A DNA stretch of 64,000 bases from Selaginella tamariscina (lineage: Eukaryota > Streptophyta > Lycopodiopsida > Selaginellales > Selaginellaceae), in the NCBI GenBank assembly GCA_003024785.1, contig PUQB01000165.1, positions 400,102 to 464,101 of the forward strand, read 5' to 3'. Shown here piece after piece: positions 1 through 12,556 of this stretch (positions are counted from its first letter, which is position 1; each line of letters begins with the position of its first letter). The position numbers and the translations under genes were made by a program. Under the pieces are notes generated by a model. It searched no databases and was not told the DNA's origin. It saw only the letters and a list, made by a program, of their open reading frames with translations.

Positions 1-2600
1 AGATTATACGTATATTTAATATGTATAACACATACACGCACTACATGCATTACAAATACAGCTCAGATAACTTCTATCTCAGCTTTTCAAGAACACAACT
101 TTTTTAATTTTTATAACAACAAAATTCATTTTAAATATTAAAAATGTAAATAGAAATTAAATATTATTTAGATCATGAATATTATAAATATATTTGAAAT
201 AATAATGTAAACTTAATTATAATAGATATGTTAAAGTTAATTATAAAAATAATAAATGTAAATATTAAGTGTATCAAAATGTATTCGAACCCATTGTAAG
301 GGTTGACTAGTGCAAATTAATTGCCTTTAATAGAATTCCTTAATTTGTATAATCTAAAACTTTTAACTTTTCTTTTTAAGGGAGAGTTAATTGTGAATCA
401 AATGCACCTTTAATCCTTATTTAACTTATGCGTGTTAAGTTAAGTTAAGGGCTGGTGCAAAACGACCCCAATCTTACTTAGTATTCCCTTAACTTCATTT
501 ATTACATATTCCGGCTGTATTAATTAACTCGCTTTGATCACTAAGTTAAGGGTTAGTGCGACCCTGCCCTAAATACTTATATAAAAAATGAGAATCCCTT
601 AAGTTTTTTTTATAAAAAGTTATTTTTCCCTTAAGTTAAGTGTAGAGGGTTGGTGTGAATTCATTACCCTTAATAATCAAACCCTAAGAAAATTTAAGTG
701 AGTGGTACTTAAGTTAAGAATGAGTGTGAATCCAATGTTCTTAGTGGTCAAACCCTGCAAAGAGTTAAGTAGTTACTTAATTTAAAAGTGTGTGGGACCA
801 CATTTTCCCTCACTTAAGTTAAGTTAAGGGCTAGTGCAACCCTAACTTTTACAAAGGAAATTTAAGGGAGGGGGGGGAACCCTTTAACTCATGCAGGCCT
901 CTTTCTGATGACAGATTCTTGTTGTTGACATCCACCCACATTTTTTATTTATTATTTTTAAAAAAAAATAATTATATAATTTTTATCTATATATATTTAA
1001 AATTATTCCAAGATCGTTCTTATGTTATGAGTCGTGGGTGGAGAGAGAGAAACACTCAGTCAATGCTTTTATTTTATTTTATTATATGATTACAAATAAA
1101 TAACAATAACTTCATTTTTATATAACTATTTATTTAAGTATATTCTCATTTTTTTATATAAGTATTTAAGTATATTTAAGTTATATTTAAGTTTATTTAA
1201 GTTTTTATTTAAGTATATTCATTATAAGTATTTATGTGAACCCATTGCCCTTGATATAATCCCTTAATTTAAGTGAAAAATTGAGCGAATCAATTGCCAT
1301 TAACACAATCTCTTAAATTAAGTTAAGGTGGTACAAATTTTAAAACCCTTAATTTTTATTTTGAAAGAAGATCACTCTTAACTTTTATTTAACTTAATGG
1401 TGCTAAGTTAAGTTAAAGCCAGCCCCTATTATCCTTGTTTTCGATCGAAAAAAAGAAAATGTGTATTCATTATTACATGTTCATGTATGTATGTATGTAC
1501 TGTTCATTTCAGTGGTTTTTATCATAAATTTTTATTAATTAAATTTTAAATGTTTAATAAGACTAATTTAATTTAAAAATTTTAATTTTATATATTTATC
1601 ACTAATATAAACATTTGTATGTAAGAATTTATATTTTAATAAGTTATAATTGAAATATTTATCAAAAATATTTTATAAATATATGTTTGATATATATTTA
1701 ATTTTTTAATATTATTAATAACATATTAATAGTTGTTACATTTATAAATTGTCCCTTACCTACAACAAGTTAGGTTCTCTTTCTTTTTTTCTGTACATTA
1801 TTGACTTTATATGAAGAAAAAATAAAACATCAAACTTCAATATAAAATTGTACAAGTTAATATTACCTTATATTTATTTTAAATATTTCCTTTTTTTCAA
1901 ACTATAAGAAAATCATTGAGAAACCTTAATTATTGGTATAAGTGAGGATGACTGACTAGGATGTTATCAAAAAAAAAAATATATTTTAACACTTTGTTAC
2001 AGCACCATGGGCTTGTTTAACTGGCTCATTCAGGATGGTTTTCTTTGCATTTTATGTAGAAACTGGAGAGCGCTCACTAGTCAAGACCCAAAGCTCACTA
2101 GTCAGGAACAAAAGCTGTGAGGATTACCGAACTAATAGCTTCAAGACATGAACACGAACATGAACACGAACATGAATAATGCATTTAATTCTTTGATACG
2201 AACACGAAACACTAAAATGAACACGGAATGAAAACACAAATATTCTTTAAAGTACTATATTCATCACTCATCTTGTTTATAACTCCTAGTTAATATCACA
2301 ATAATCTTCGTCTTTTTTAATAGCCTCAATATCATGTCACCAATCTGAGGAATACTTCTTCCTTCCTCCCCAACAAAGAACACGGTCAAACCAATATGTA
2401 ATAACACAGTGTATGACCGTGTATTATGTGCATTGACCCGGTCAATGCTCCAAAACATGGTTTGAACCGTGTTAACACAGCTCTCAGCCGTGTTTGCGGG
2501 ATTCACCGCGAGACCTTGCAACCTGATTAGGTACTACCTACTGTACGTAACACCTACGCTCCAAAATGTATCCACGTGTGAGAATCCGAATAGCTTACGG
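1..2600. other. AT-rich gene-free spacer
   Basis: No convincing gene is visible. The stretch is strongly AT-rich, with A/T homopolymers and short tandem motifs. One example is the run of near-identical GAACACGAACAT units at about 2150-2230, just upstream of the receptor-kinase gene. The short open frames near 2264-2521 show no recognisable domain and are probably chance. The last few hundred bases should include the promoter and 5' leader of the downstream kinase gene, but no specific site could be assigned. Confidence 0.6.
280..1420. repeat. degenerate CTTAACTTAAG-type dispersed repeat
   Basis: The motif TTAAGTTAAGGGCTAGTGCAA and close variants recur at about 300, 430, 540, 630, 700, 820, 1260, 1320 and 1390, on both strands. 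Phrases such as CCCTTAA and GTGYGAATYCAATTGCC lie between them. Spacing is irregular (about 60-120 bases, with a gap around 900-1240). This looks like an old, diverged tandem or fold-back repeat with a palindromic CTTAACTTAAG core. No coding capacity is seen. Confidence 0.55.
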
Positions 2601-2630
2601 CATTGGGGATCCGATCTCCGTAGTTGAGGG

Positions 2631-5155
2631 ATGAAGCTCAGATGGGTAATGACGAGTGCTATACTTGCAATTCTTGGTTTGGTAGTGTGTTTAGGAACAG
2701 CACAAACAATACAAATAGATTCTTGTTGCAGATATACATCAGACATCCAAGTTGAGAACTCAGGGGTCAATACACTAAGCAATGGAAGAAGAGCGACCTT
2801 CTTTTGCACACTGGATGCAGCTGATGTTCCCAATTTTGATTTTGGCTTCATTGAGCAAGGAGCGGGTAGATTCACTCTGTCAGTGTATCTCAGGTCGCCA
2901 ACAACACAAGTCTTTGAAGAACTATGGAATGCCAACAGGGATCACCTGGTAGGCGTTAATTCTACATTTATTTTTCAAGTTGGCAAGGGACTTCCTGTTA
3001 GATGAAGCTGGGAAGAGTGTTTGGGGCGTGGATATGCCTGCAGCTGCCGGCTTCATGTTGGACTGCACAGTGGGAAACCTCATAATGTTTGACTCCGTCA
3101 ACAAGACAATATGGGAGAGCTTTGATCATCCTACTGACACCTTACTTCAGACTGAAACCTTGGAGTACAGAATGAATCTTGTCAGTAGAAAGTCAGCAAA
3201 CGATTCATCCACTGGGTCGTATTCGCTTGTTATGGAAGCAGGAGGCTTAGTGTTATACGATGGAGCTAAGCAGCCTTACTGGGTACTTTCCGTGACAGGT
3301 GAGAATAACACTCTTGGTGTTACAACACAGAGATGTCCAAGCTCTGAGACGAACAGACATCTGCCAAAATCTTTGATGGTTTATGCTGTTATCAAACTGC
3401 TTGAACACAACTAAGGTCACGTTCCGGTCGTATACGTCCTTTAACAAGACAAGGTTCATGAAGCTGAGTGAGAGAGGTAGTCTTCAAGTTTATGACTGGA
3501 ACTTGGGAACAAAGGCACTGGACTACGAGTTTGTTGGTTCTGGTTGTGCTTTGCCAGGTTACTGTGGCAAGTTTGGAGTTTGTCAAAACAATGGGCAATG
3601 TTCCTGCCTAGAGAGGTTTTCCCAACAAAACCATCGGATACAACTGAGGTGTGTGCTCCCGAGGAACCAACCTGCAGCGCCAACGGTGCCGCCGTGGAAA
3701 TGATCACGTCTGACGTGAGCTCTCTTGCAAGTGAGTATGGGTATGCCAATCGAACATTTCCATCAGAAGCATGTAACTCTGAGTGTCTAAACAACTGTTC
3801 TTGCCGGGTTGCACTTTACAACCGGAACTCGAGCCAGTGTTCTTCTACGGTGACAGTTTCCAGACCTTTCTCGCAAGTGGGAGTGGAAGTAAGCTGGGAT
3901 ATGTTAAAGTCCTGAAAGCAAGCAAATCTTCTAGCAAGACAGGAACGATTCTAGGTATTACCATTCCGATAGTGCTGGTGAGTTTAGTTGGAGCGGTAAC
4001 ATTCATCATTTGCAGGAGAAGGAGAATGAAAGCCTTCCTAACCAGGAAGATACAGAGGAAGACGAGGAAGCATTTCTGGACTCTTTACCAGGACTTCCAC
4101 CCGGTTTACCTTGAAAGCACTGGAAGAGGCAACAGATGGGTTCACTAAGAAGCTTGGACAGGGAGGATTTGGAGAAGTGTATCTTGGTACGCTGAGCAAC
4201 GGCTTGCAAGTTGCTGTGAAAAGACTGGCCAGTGCACACCAGGGAAAGAAAGAGTTCCGTGCTGAGGTGGCAACCATTGGGAACATACACCATGTGAACC
4301 TTGTTCGACTCCGAGGCTTTTGTGCAAGGGGCTCCAACAAGTTGCTTGTGTATGACTACATGGTGAATGGATCACTAGATAAGTGGCTGTTTAATACAGA
4401 TAATGATATTAAGCTTGATTGGAAGACCAGGTTTAACATTGCTCTTGGCACTGCAAGAGGCCTGGCTTACTTACACGAGTCGTGTAAGGAGAGGATTCTT
4501 CACTTGGATATCAAACCACAGAACATTCTTGTGGATGATAAGTTTGTTCCCAAGGTTGCAGATTTTGGCCTTGCAAAGTTGCTAGGTGGAGAAGAAACGC
4601 ATGTGTTTACAACTATGAGGGGTACGCCTGGTTATCTTGCTCCTGAGTGGCTCACATCCGGTATAAGTGAGAAGAGCGACGTCTACAGCTATGGTATTGT
4701 ACTTCTGGAGCTCGTAAGTGGGAGACATAACTACCAAAGATCAGCTAATGAACCTTTGCTTTCATTCTTGGCTTCAACCAAGGTGCAAGAAGGTACTTGC
4801 TAAAGCCACACACACACATGCCACACAGTTACACACACATAGTTACACATCTTGTTGTGAACAGGGAGGAGTGTGGAGGTCGTGGAGGCGAGTTTAAGAG
4901 AACAGATGGATGAAACAGTAAAGAAGCAAGCAGGAGACTTGTGAATACAGCAGTCTGGTGTGTACAAACGGATCCTGAGGTAAGGCCTTCAATGAGCAAT
5001 GTGGTGCTTGTACTCGAGGGGCTTGTGGAATCTCAGAAGCCACCACACTAAGGAAGGATTTTGATGAGAATATCTCGAAAGGACTTGTAAGTATTATCAC
5101 TACCTCTTCGAGTTCATCCGGGTTCAATTGTCAACTAGCCAACTCACTTCCAGGT
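2631..5155 (+). pseudogene. G-type lectin S-receptor-like Ser/Thr kinase (SD2-5-like), frameshifted
   Basis: This would be a plasma-membrane receptor kinase. In order it has a hydrophobic signal peptide (2631-2705), a B-lectin-like domain (WESFDHPTDTLL at about 3113-3148), an EGF-like cysteine cluster (CALPGYCGKFGVC, ~3546), a PAN-like piece (CLNNCSC, ~3786), a transmembrane helix (~3940-4015) and a kinase domain. Kinase landmarks are GQGGFGEVY, AVKRL, HLDIKPQN (Asp in place of the usual Arg-Asp context, typical of this non-RD family), DFGLAK and APEWL. An apparent 70-80 nt intron (about 4792-4865, GT..AG) lies in the C-lobe. Coding then resumes to VWCVQTDPEVRPSMS (~4952-4998) and a Ser-rich tail. 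The reading frame changes at about 2990, 3400, 3640, 3850, 4130 and 4940, so no continuous protein is made as written. Whether this is real decay or assembly indels is open. Confidence 0.85.
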
Positions 5156-5430
5156 AGATATCACTTCGAAGTTCGCACGACTCTCTCTCTCTCCCCATTT
5201 GATATCAACATCCTTTTGTTTTAATTGAATTTTAATTATCACTTAAACTCAATTATCTCTAAAGATGATCCGCATCTTTAACTTGAAGTATCAAGTCTGT
5301 CATCTAAAGAAAACACCATGGTTTGTTTTTTTAATTAATAAAAGATGCTCCTTACATGCCACAAAACAAAGCTTCAAATACATGTAAGCATACACAATGG
5401 ACTCCTAATATGCTTGTTCAATGACACCAA

Positions 5431-6018
5431 ATGAAGAACATCATTTCCAGCACAATAAGAAGTCAAAAGAAGAAATGGCTAGTATGTTGTGGGATCACAT
5501 GTGCAGTGCTCTTGTTACTGGTAATCATTCTAATCATTCTTGCATTAACTGTGTTTAAACCAAAGGATCCCAGCATCTCCATTGACAATATTCATCTTGA
5601 TTCATTTAATATCTCACTAAATCTAGGCTTTTCACTTATTCTTACAACCTCGGTCTCTGTTTACAATCCCAATAGAGCAAGCTTCACATACTCCAACTCT
5701 ACAAGTCATATTTTCTACCATGGCGAGGAGATTGCCCAGGCTAGTATACCTGCAGGGAAGATAACCCCACGCTCTACAGAAAAGTTCTCCTCTCAAGTAA
5801 CTGTAGAGGTTTTGCGAGTGATTGGCAATCCAAACCTTGTGCCAGATTTCTTCAAGGGACTCATTCCACTCTCTGCCAGCACGGTAGTATCCGGACGTGT
5901 GAATGTTTTGAATGTTTTCAAGCACCATGCAACTACAAGCTCACGGTGTGACATCACGGTCTCGGTGTTTAACGGGACTATCGAGGAGCCAAATTGCAAG
6001 GAAAAGACCAAACTCTGA
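5431..6018 (+). CDS. LEA_2 / NHL-family membrane protein
   Basis: Intact 195-residue single-exon frame. A short basic N-terminus (SQKKKW) is followed by one strongly hydrophobic helix (residues ~18-42). The extracytoplasmic part resembles the LEA_2 (NDR1/HIN1-like) immunoglobulin-like fold, with the signature VSVYNPNRASFTYSNS and repeated Asn glycosylation sequons. Length and architecture match the family, whose members are usually plasma-membrane proteins linked to stress or defence. It starts at an ATG after an AT-rich leader and lies about 275 bases after the kinase gene on the same strand. The specific role is unknown. Confidence 0.85.
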   Translation: MKNIISSTIRSQKKKWLVCCGITCAVLLLLVIILIILALTVFKPKDPSISIDNIHLDSFNISLNLGFSLILTTSVSVYNPNRASFTYSNSTSHIFYHGEEIAQASIPAGKITPRSTEKFSSQVTVEVLRVIGNPNLVPDFFKGLIPLSASTVVSGRVNVLNVFKHHATTSSRCDITVSVFNGTIEEPNCKEKTKL

Positions 6019-6334
6019 GTCTCGGTTTTGTGGTGTAAGATGTACATGTATGTACACATACATGTTTGTATACATCAGTATGTGTATGACTATAGAACAT
6101 TTGTGTATATAATCACAATCTTATGTTTATGGACTTTAAGAAAATAGATTGATCATGGTTAAATCTACTTAAAAAGTGATATCTCACTTTAAGTATACGT
6201 CCAAGTTGTATTGTGCAGATTCCATAAGTTGGAATTAAGCGAACGTGTGGAATCTTTTGCCTTTTAAATACGTTAAGAGAATAAACTCAAGGGTTTAAGG
6301 ATTAGGGCTTGAGGACATGTTGAAGTAGATTTTA

Positions 6335-7039
6335 TTGGTATGCAAGGAGATGGTACCAAGAAGATGAATATACGGTAATCCCAGACTTAGATAGCAAAGG
6401 CACATCCTTCCTGGACAGACACACGACCGCAAAAGCTTCCCAGTTTTGTCCAAACAACATGCATACGGAGCGCTGCGTGCAAATCTTCCCCTGTTCTATT
6501 CTCTTGGAGACCTCCAGAGCTCATTTCTTCAGGTAGACAAAGATTACCTCTCCACCATCAATCCCAATCCGGATTCTTTCATCAATCCCAATCCGAGCCG
6601 GGGGATGCACCTGGAGATTGCCGTTGTGTAATGTCACGGAAAGATGGTGAACCGGAGCTTGCTGAAGAGAAGCAGAGAATTGAAGCAGCTGGAGGACGTT
6701 GGTCCTTTTGGTCGTCTTGGGAACTTAAAACATATCCAGAGGTATAGAAGACTACACTCGCAAGGTGCCAACAGAGTTCCCCCCTGAGAAGCAACAGTCG
6801 ACGGCATCCACCGAAGTAAAGGAAGCCGTTGTGTTCCCGGGGAAGACCGGTTCTTAATTGTAACTTCCGACGGCATATGGGAATGCCTTTCGAACAAGCA
6901 AGTAGTGGACTTCGTCCAGGAAAGGCTGGAAGTTGTCAAGTATATGTGAGGAGCTCATGGACTTTTATGAAAAAAGCACGAGGACTCTACAGGGACTAAA
7001 GAGAACATGGCCGTCGTACTTGTCACATTCAAAGTGTAG
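6335..7039 (+). pseudogene. PP2C-type Ser/Thr phosphatase pseudogene
   Basis: PP2C landmarks appear in the correct order but in different frames. The N-terminal WYQEDEYTVIPDLDSKG is at ~6350-6400, GDLQSSFLQVDKDYL at ~6505-6550, AGDCRCVMSRKDGEPEL at ~6610-6660, EEKQRIEAAGG at ~6663-6697, SDGIWECLSNKQVVDFVQ at ~6868-6921 and the C-terminal KENMAVVLVTFKV with its stop at 7037-7039. The metal-binding DGHGG block expected after the first motif is absent. Several frameshifts and in-frame stops separate the pieces. No intron separates the motifs, so this may be a decayed retrocopy. It cannot encode a working phosphatase. Confidence 0.8.
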
Positions 7040-7860
7040 AGTTAATGCATGATTGATGAAATTTGGGTTATGGGTTGCAAAATCAACACACACACGCATT
7101 GCCTTGGATGGGCAAGGCATGTGATAACTATAAACTGTTGAAGTCATAACACACACAGTCATGAACCAGGAACCCTCACTCCTACATACTCTACCTTATT
7201 TATGTGACAGAGCCCTGTTTACATAATAGGGCTGGCACGAAATCTCATTCCCAGAGAGAATATACTTGATGAGTTATCTATCGACCCCTAAACCCTAACT
7301 TGTCAAACTTAAGGGTATTTCTAAACATATTCAACATACCGAACTCACTGGAACTAACCATTAACCCAATCGGGACATGGAAAACTAAGGTAAGAGTTTT
7401 CTATATGGAAGTGCTAGCTTTGCCTAGAGTTTTTTGTAAATACCTAATGACACCCAGCCGGACCATCACTAGATATCCAAGTGCACTAAGCAGGCATGTT
7501 TTTTCTACACTTAGGACTTATCAACATAGTACAGTAAGTAACAACAGTCAACGTCTAAAGTAAAAGGGGAGTCATAGTAAAAACTATGATACACTTCCCG
7601 TCTTTGAAAATGTCAACGTCCTTGTGATGTCTAACTCCAAGATTAAATAATGTTAAAGAAAACTAACCAAAACTACCATATCACTCTATGCGGAGTTAGC
7701 CAAAAGTTCACATAATTTATTACCCCTTGCATTATGCGAAGCCAAGTACTTCAAAATTATTGTAAACCCAGCTGCAAGAGGCACCACCTACAACATGAAG
7801 TCACTTGGAGACCTTTTGCACGTCTTTAAAGTCTGTCACCCGACACACACACACACAGTG
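7040..7860. other. intergenic/transposon-derived spacer, no gene recognised
   Basis: Moderately AT-rich with no ORF showing a recognisable domain on either strand. It lies between the PP2C pseudogene and the protease end of retroelement C, so it may contain unrecognisable pol remnants of that element. The reverse-strand translation is broken by many stops. Confidence 0.4.
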
Positions 7861-7869
7861 GTTAATTTC

Positions 7870-10371
7870 TTTACTTAACTAGAATTTATATTGGAGACCT
7901 TTAGTTAGTGAGTCGGTTTTCTTTTTTAACATACTTTTTAGTATATTGATATCACCAGTTTTCCTTCTTCTCCCATCGTCATCTTTTCTGTTCCCAATCC
8001 TGTATAACTTTGGCAGTTTTCAACCAAGATTTACCAATAACATAGTATATACAGCATCTATTCCTTCCATTTATAAGGGACACCTTATATTAAAGACCCT
8101 TTATATAATAGTCACTCCTCTCACTATACCTGTAGGCTTGACACTTCTCTGGTCTGCCATTTTTAAATTAAAAAGAGTAGGCTAAATGGGTCCTAAACCC
8201 ATTTTCTTATAAGTATGTTCCTCAATAAAGTTAACTCATGATCCTTCATATATAAGGACTTCTTTTATCTTGTTTTTACCAATATATACAGTAATGTTAG
8301 GCACATACCCATCATAACACCTTCTTTTTCATAATGTTTTCTACTTGGTGAATTTCATGTCCTGTATATATAAGTAAAGATTTGGAACAATGTTCAACAT
8401 TCTAGGATTTATTTTTTATATATGGGCAATATGTATTAATTGTCCCAACATGATTGTAATTTCTTAGCTCAATACACTTTGAGCCATTGATTTCTGCCAC
8501 ATCATCCTGAATCTGTTTCACACATGAATGCTTTGTTTTCTAGGTTACTTTATTTTAGAGGAATATTCTTTTTCTCTTGAATATTCCTCCGATTCAGTTA
8601 CTTTTAGATCTTTAGGTATATCCGTCGGTTTGTGTCATCATATGAGATATATTCGGGGAGACTCATTCTGGAAACGAATGTTCATCTCTCCCATTGTTTG
8701 CGTACTATCCTGCAATGGATACACATAATTTCCTTCTTTTGCTGGAAGGTATTCATGTTTCTGATGTAATTTCTTTTATACAGATTATTGTTCTCACAGC
8801 AGGATGGTTTCTATCTCATTCTGTCCACATCAATGAACCGAGCTCCAAAGCTCTCTCTTGGGAGCATTGTTTGAGGTGGAAGGTTGATTCTTAGGACAAT
8901 TTGGAGAAATATGTCCTTTATCTTCACATATATAATAAGTAAGATTAAAAAATCCTTCCTTGTACTTGTCTTTGATATAGTTATTTTGATCTTCATAACT
9001 TTTTTTCTTGGATATAATCTTTTTTGGTCCTGTATAGGACGTCTCCTTCCTTCCCATATTAGGCTTGTATGGTAGAGCATATCTAGTTTGATTCCCTTCA
9101 TAATCATCTCCTCCTATATAAGAAACATTCCTTCTATTATCAAAAGGATTCATGTTTCTTCCTTCTTCCCAACTCCTAGGTTGTTCCTCATAATAGAGCT
9201 TCCTATTCCGAGATGGGAATGTGGTAACAAGTGGTTGTCTCACAGGAAATGGCCTATTATACCGGCCTTCATTTCTTCTTTCCTTTCTCCTTTCTCTTTC
9301 CACACTACCACATTTTGATTAATAAAATACTTACAGTCTTTTGCCGAATGTCCTTCTTTATCACATATTTGACATTTTGGCAATTGTAATCTACACTCAT
9401 CCTTAGTATGTCTAGGTTTTTTACAACTTGGCACACCATACTTTGGCATCTAATTCCTTATACACAAGATACCTTTCAAGGACTTAATTAGCTGTAATAA
9501 CATTCTCTCATCATCCTTATAATCCCGAACCTTAATAGGTTCATCCTCATCATCCGAATTATCTTCCTTTTTCCTTGAGGATTTATCTTTTCTTCTGTTA
9601 TATTTTCTATTTCTCATCTTCTTCTCATAATTTTTAAGATGCTTTACAAGATTTTTCCTATCTACTTCCTTAATTGTCATTGCATAATGCCTATATGGAT
9701 TCTGCAATCCTTGCTTATACCATTAAAGCAAAGCTTCTCCTTAATATATAGTGAGCATTTCTTTTCATGCTTTTAAAACGGTGTGTATATTTCTTTATAG
9801 TTTCAGTTTTCCTTACAGGATATTCTTGAGCTTCTTTAAGTGCTTTTCAGGCAACTCTTTCTTTTTAAAGTATTCTTTAAAAGTTTCTGTAACTTTCTTA
9901 TAATCTTCTCTCACATCCTTCTCCAACTCATAATACCAATCAGATGCATTTCCTTTAATGTGTGAGGAAATATAAACTACATTACTTACTTTATACAACT
10001 TCACAACTTCCTCAAATTACAATAAATGTCTTTTAGGATTTTCCTTCTTTCTTGCAGAAAATATTGGGTACATCAATGTGCCTCCAACATTCCGAAAAAA
10101 AGTGTCATATTAAACATTCTTGGTGTGTTTTCTCTACCACCTTCCTCCTCACTAAGAGGGGAATTTCCAGGAGATCCTCCTCCTAGTTTAATAGGAAATC
10201 CTGTTCTTTGAGGAGTTCCTTCCAACTCCTCTTCTCCTGCAGTTTGATAGTCATCGTATTGTATATCCTTTACACCTTTAGTAGCACTTTCTCTTATTTG
10301 ATCAATGAGTCTTATAAGAGCTTCTTGTTTATTAGCAAGTTCTATTTGCCCAGCTCAGGCAATTTCTCTGA
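7870..10371 (-). mobile_element. LTR-retrotransposon C fragment: gag with two zinc knuckles plus protease
   Basis: Read on minus. The gag part runs from ~10360 to ~8820 in several frames. It has a retrotransposon-gag-like block (HIKGNASDWYYELEKD, ~9900-9965), a Lys/Arg/Glu-rich region, and two CCHC knuckles (CQICDKEGHSAKDC at ~9330-9375; CEDKGHISPNC with a Tyr-Tyr-Ile before it at ~8880-8930). Further on, at ~8300-7950, comes an aspartic-protease-like region (VNFIEEHTYKKMGL, KMADQRSVKPTGIVRG) of the type found in plant Ty3 elements; the D-S/T-G position is degraded. No reverse transcriptase or LTR was found. The upstream end is cut at 10371, exactly where the terminus of the large DNA transposon begins. 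Confidence 0.7.
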
Positions 10372-12530
10372 TGCATGTTGTAACTAAAATGGGCATGTCT
10401 ATAGTCCCATTTTATAATAATTAGCAATTTTAGTTATTTAATTAGCATTTTTTATTATTAAAGAAATATTTTTTAGAATATATGTTTGAAGACAAAATAT
10501 TCTTTAGAATATTCTATTTTATAATCAACCCAATAAATTATAGCATTTATGGACCAAAAATTAATAACATTATAAAAGTAGAAGGTATTAAATTATATAA
10601 TATATTATATTTAAGATTGTATGGGCCTAATATAAAAATTAAGGAAGAGCATAAGAGGTACATTATATAAATATTGATGGTTTTATTAAAAATATTAATA
10701 TTTAAATATAACATTAATTAAAAATTTGTAATAGTAATAATATATATATAATATCAAAATCTTATAATAATATAGTTAATCTTCCATATCGTTTTATAAA
10801 TTTATATAGTTAAGTAAACAATTTGGTACTATTATAAAGGTATTATAATTATAAATATTAAATATACGATATTTTAATAATTGTAATTGCTTTAAGCTTT
10901 AGAAAACATACATTCTCTTGCAGTTTTGTTAATCGTGACTTTATCAACTCTTCTTGACATCCACCCATATCAAATGCATTTAACATTTATAAAAACTAAG
11001 CTGGAAAAGGATTACCCAACTTCTCCACCAATGAGAGAGGTGTGAATACCAAATACGATTTGATTAGGTCTGACTGATACAAGGTATTTATACTAAGTGT
11101 ATGTGCTAGGATTAGCACTCTCAGTACCAAGTAAATCATGGTGTTCAAATTAGCTAGCCCCAAATTAGTGTAGAGTACGTAGCGTATATACGTAGTATAT
11201 ACCATGGAACCTTATATCTAAAACATGCTGGGTCTTTTTGATTGGGAGACCATGTTTTCTCTAGGCATCCATTTATTTTTACTCTCCTTTTCATGTCGCC
11301 TTTTTTGTGGTTTGAACCATGCAACCTTAACTATATTATTTTTATGATACTTCAGGTGTGTCGATAATTTGACCCATTCATTATGACACATCTAGAGTAA
11401 TGAGGACCATCATTAGTTTTTGAAGATCTTTGTAGTAATCAAAATATGTTTTAAGTTTTTGGTTCCTTTGTTCAACAAAGTGTGGGGTTTGCACACTACT
11501 GGCTTCTATTTCGTCTGCTTAGTGAGTCATTTCAATCTCCTCTTGTCACCTTGTTTTATGCCAAAAAGGGTGTTGCAATTTTATACTTGTGACAATAGCC
11601 CTTTTAACTTTTGAACCATAGTCTCCCAATAATTTGAGTAACCAATTGCCTTATCAAAATTCTTTAGCAACGATTTTTGAACCCATGCCACATATTTTTT
11701 GATGCCATCAATAATAACCTTTTGTTCCTTGAATTGGGCACTCAATGGAATAGGGTCTAGTTGTTCTTTGGAAGAAGTGGCTTTCATCCTCTCCATTTTT
11801 GAAGAGCATTAAGCCCTCTTTGGTAACCACTCCTACCTAATGGCCGTAACTTATACTACATAATAGATATACCATCTCTTATGGAGAAAAAGAATTAGTG
11901 GCATAAGGTGACCAACTAAAGAATTGCTCCCCTTTTGTATATACTCATTGAGAAACTTTTTGAAGTCTGACACCTTAGTCACAAGCAAAGCACAACTTTT
12001 TTTGGAGATGCAATTTTCAAAAAGATCCATCATATGTAGTAAGGTGTCCTTTTTAGAGTTGGAGATCTTGCTGAAGAAATGAGCTTGAGAAATCCTTGAC
12101 TAAAATGATTTGAGATTTCCTTGACCCTTGCATTTTGAGAAATCCTTAACTAAAATGATTTTGAGATTTGAGATTTTGAGACCTTGAGATTTTCCTTGAC
12201 CCTTGCATTTGTGGTTTGGCATTTGTGAGGCATCCTCTGCATTTGCTTCCACAAAAGCCTTGAGTATTTCTAGGCTGCTATAATGTGAGAGCGGGTTTTG
12301 ACCAGGCGAGTGTTTCATGTACTGAGGTTCGCACTCCATCTAGCCACTCATCCCTCCGACGATAGAACGTGGTCTTGGGATCCTGTTACCAAGCTTTGAA
12401 GCAGATGACCACCTTATTAAATACCATGGATGTACTTTGATAACCTATGTCCAAGGCCATTCTATCAATACACCCAGTTAGTGTAGCATATACAAACTCA
12501 TGCCTTTACTTTTGGTGAGAGTACGAAAGA
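10372..12530 (-). mobile_element. Giant transposon copy 2, left part (3' half of a decayed transposase gene)
   Basis: This is the inverted homologue of 24190-27051. It begins at the terminal motif TGCATGTTGTAACTAAAATG (10372-10391). It then runs through AT-rich DNA and, on minus, through the tail of the DUF7869-type gene (KEQKVIIDGIKKYVAWVQKS at ~11660-11720). It ends with the block matching copy 1 at ~24190-24545. Relative to copy 1, roughly 24545-25500 is missing, and that interval encodes the catalytic-like core motifs. Internal short repeats (TTGAGAAATCCTTGACTAAAATG, partial) occupy 12080-12200. The segment stops at 12530, where copy 1 is inserted. Confidence 0.8.
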
Positions 12531-12556
12531 TGCACGTAACTAAAGTGGGCATGATA
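12531..12556 (+). repeat. left terminal inverted repeat of copy 1
   Basis: TGCACGTAACTAAAGTGGGC followed by ATGATA. It matches the inverted right end at 27026-27051 and the termini of copy 2 at 10372 and ~33675. Four occurrences of the same terminus at the predicted element boundaries support this call. Confidence 0.7.

Noticed and set aside
2264-2521. 85-codon minus-strand ORF upstream of the kinase gene
   Set aside because: No domain, low-complexity flanks, likely chance.
8811-10371. Endogenous pararetrovirus (caulimovirid) origin for the CCHC gag-like ORFs
   Set aside because: Two knuckles and a gag-like WY...F motif followed by a plant Ty3-type protease fit an LTR retrotransposon better; no movement protein or RT seen.
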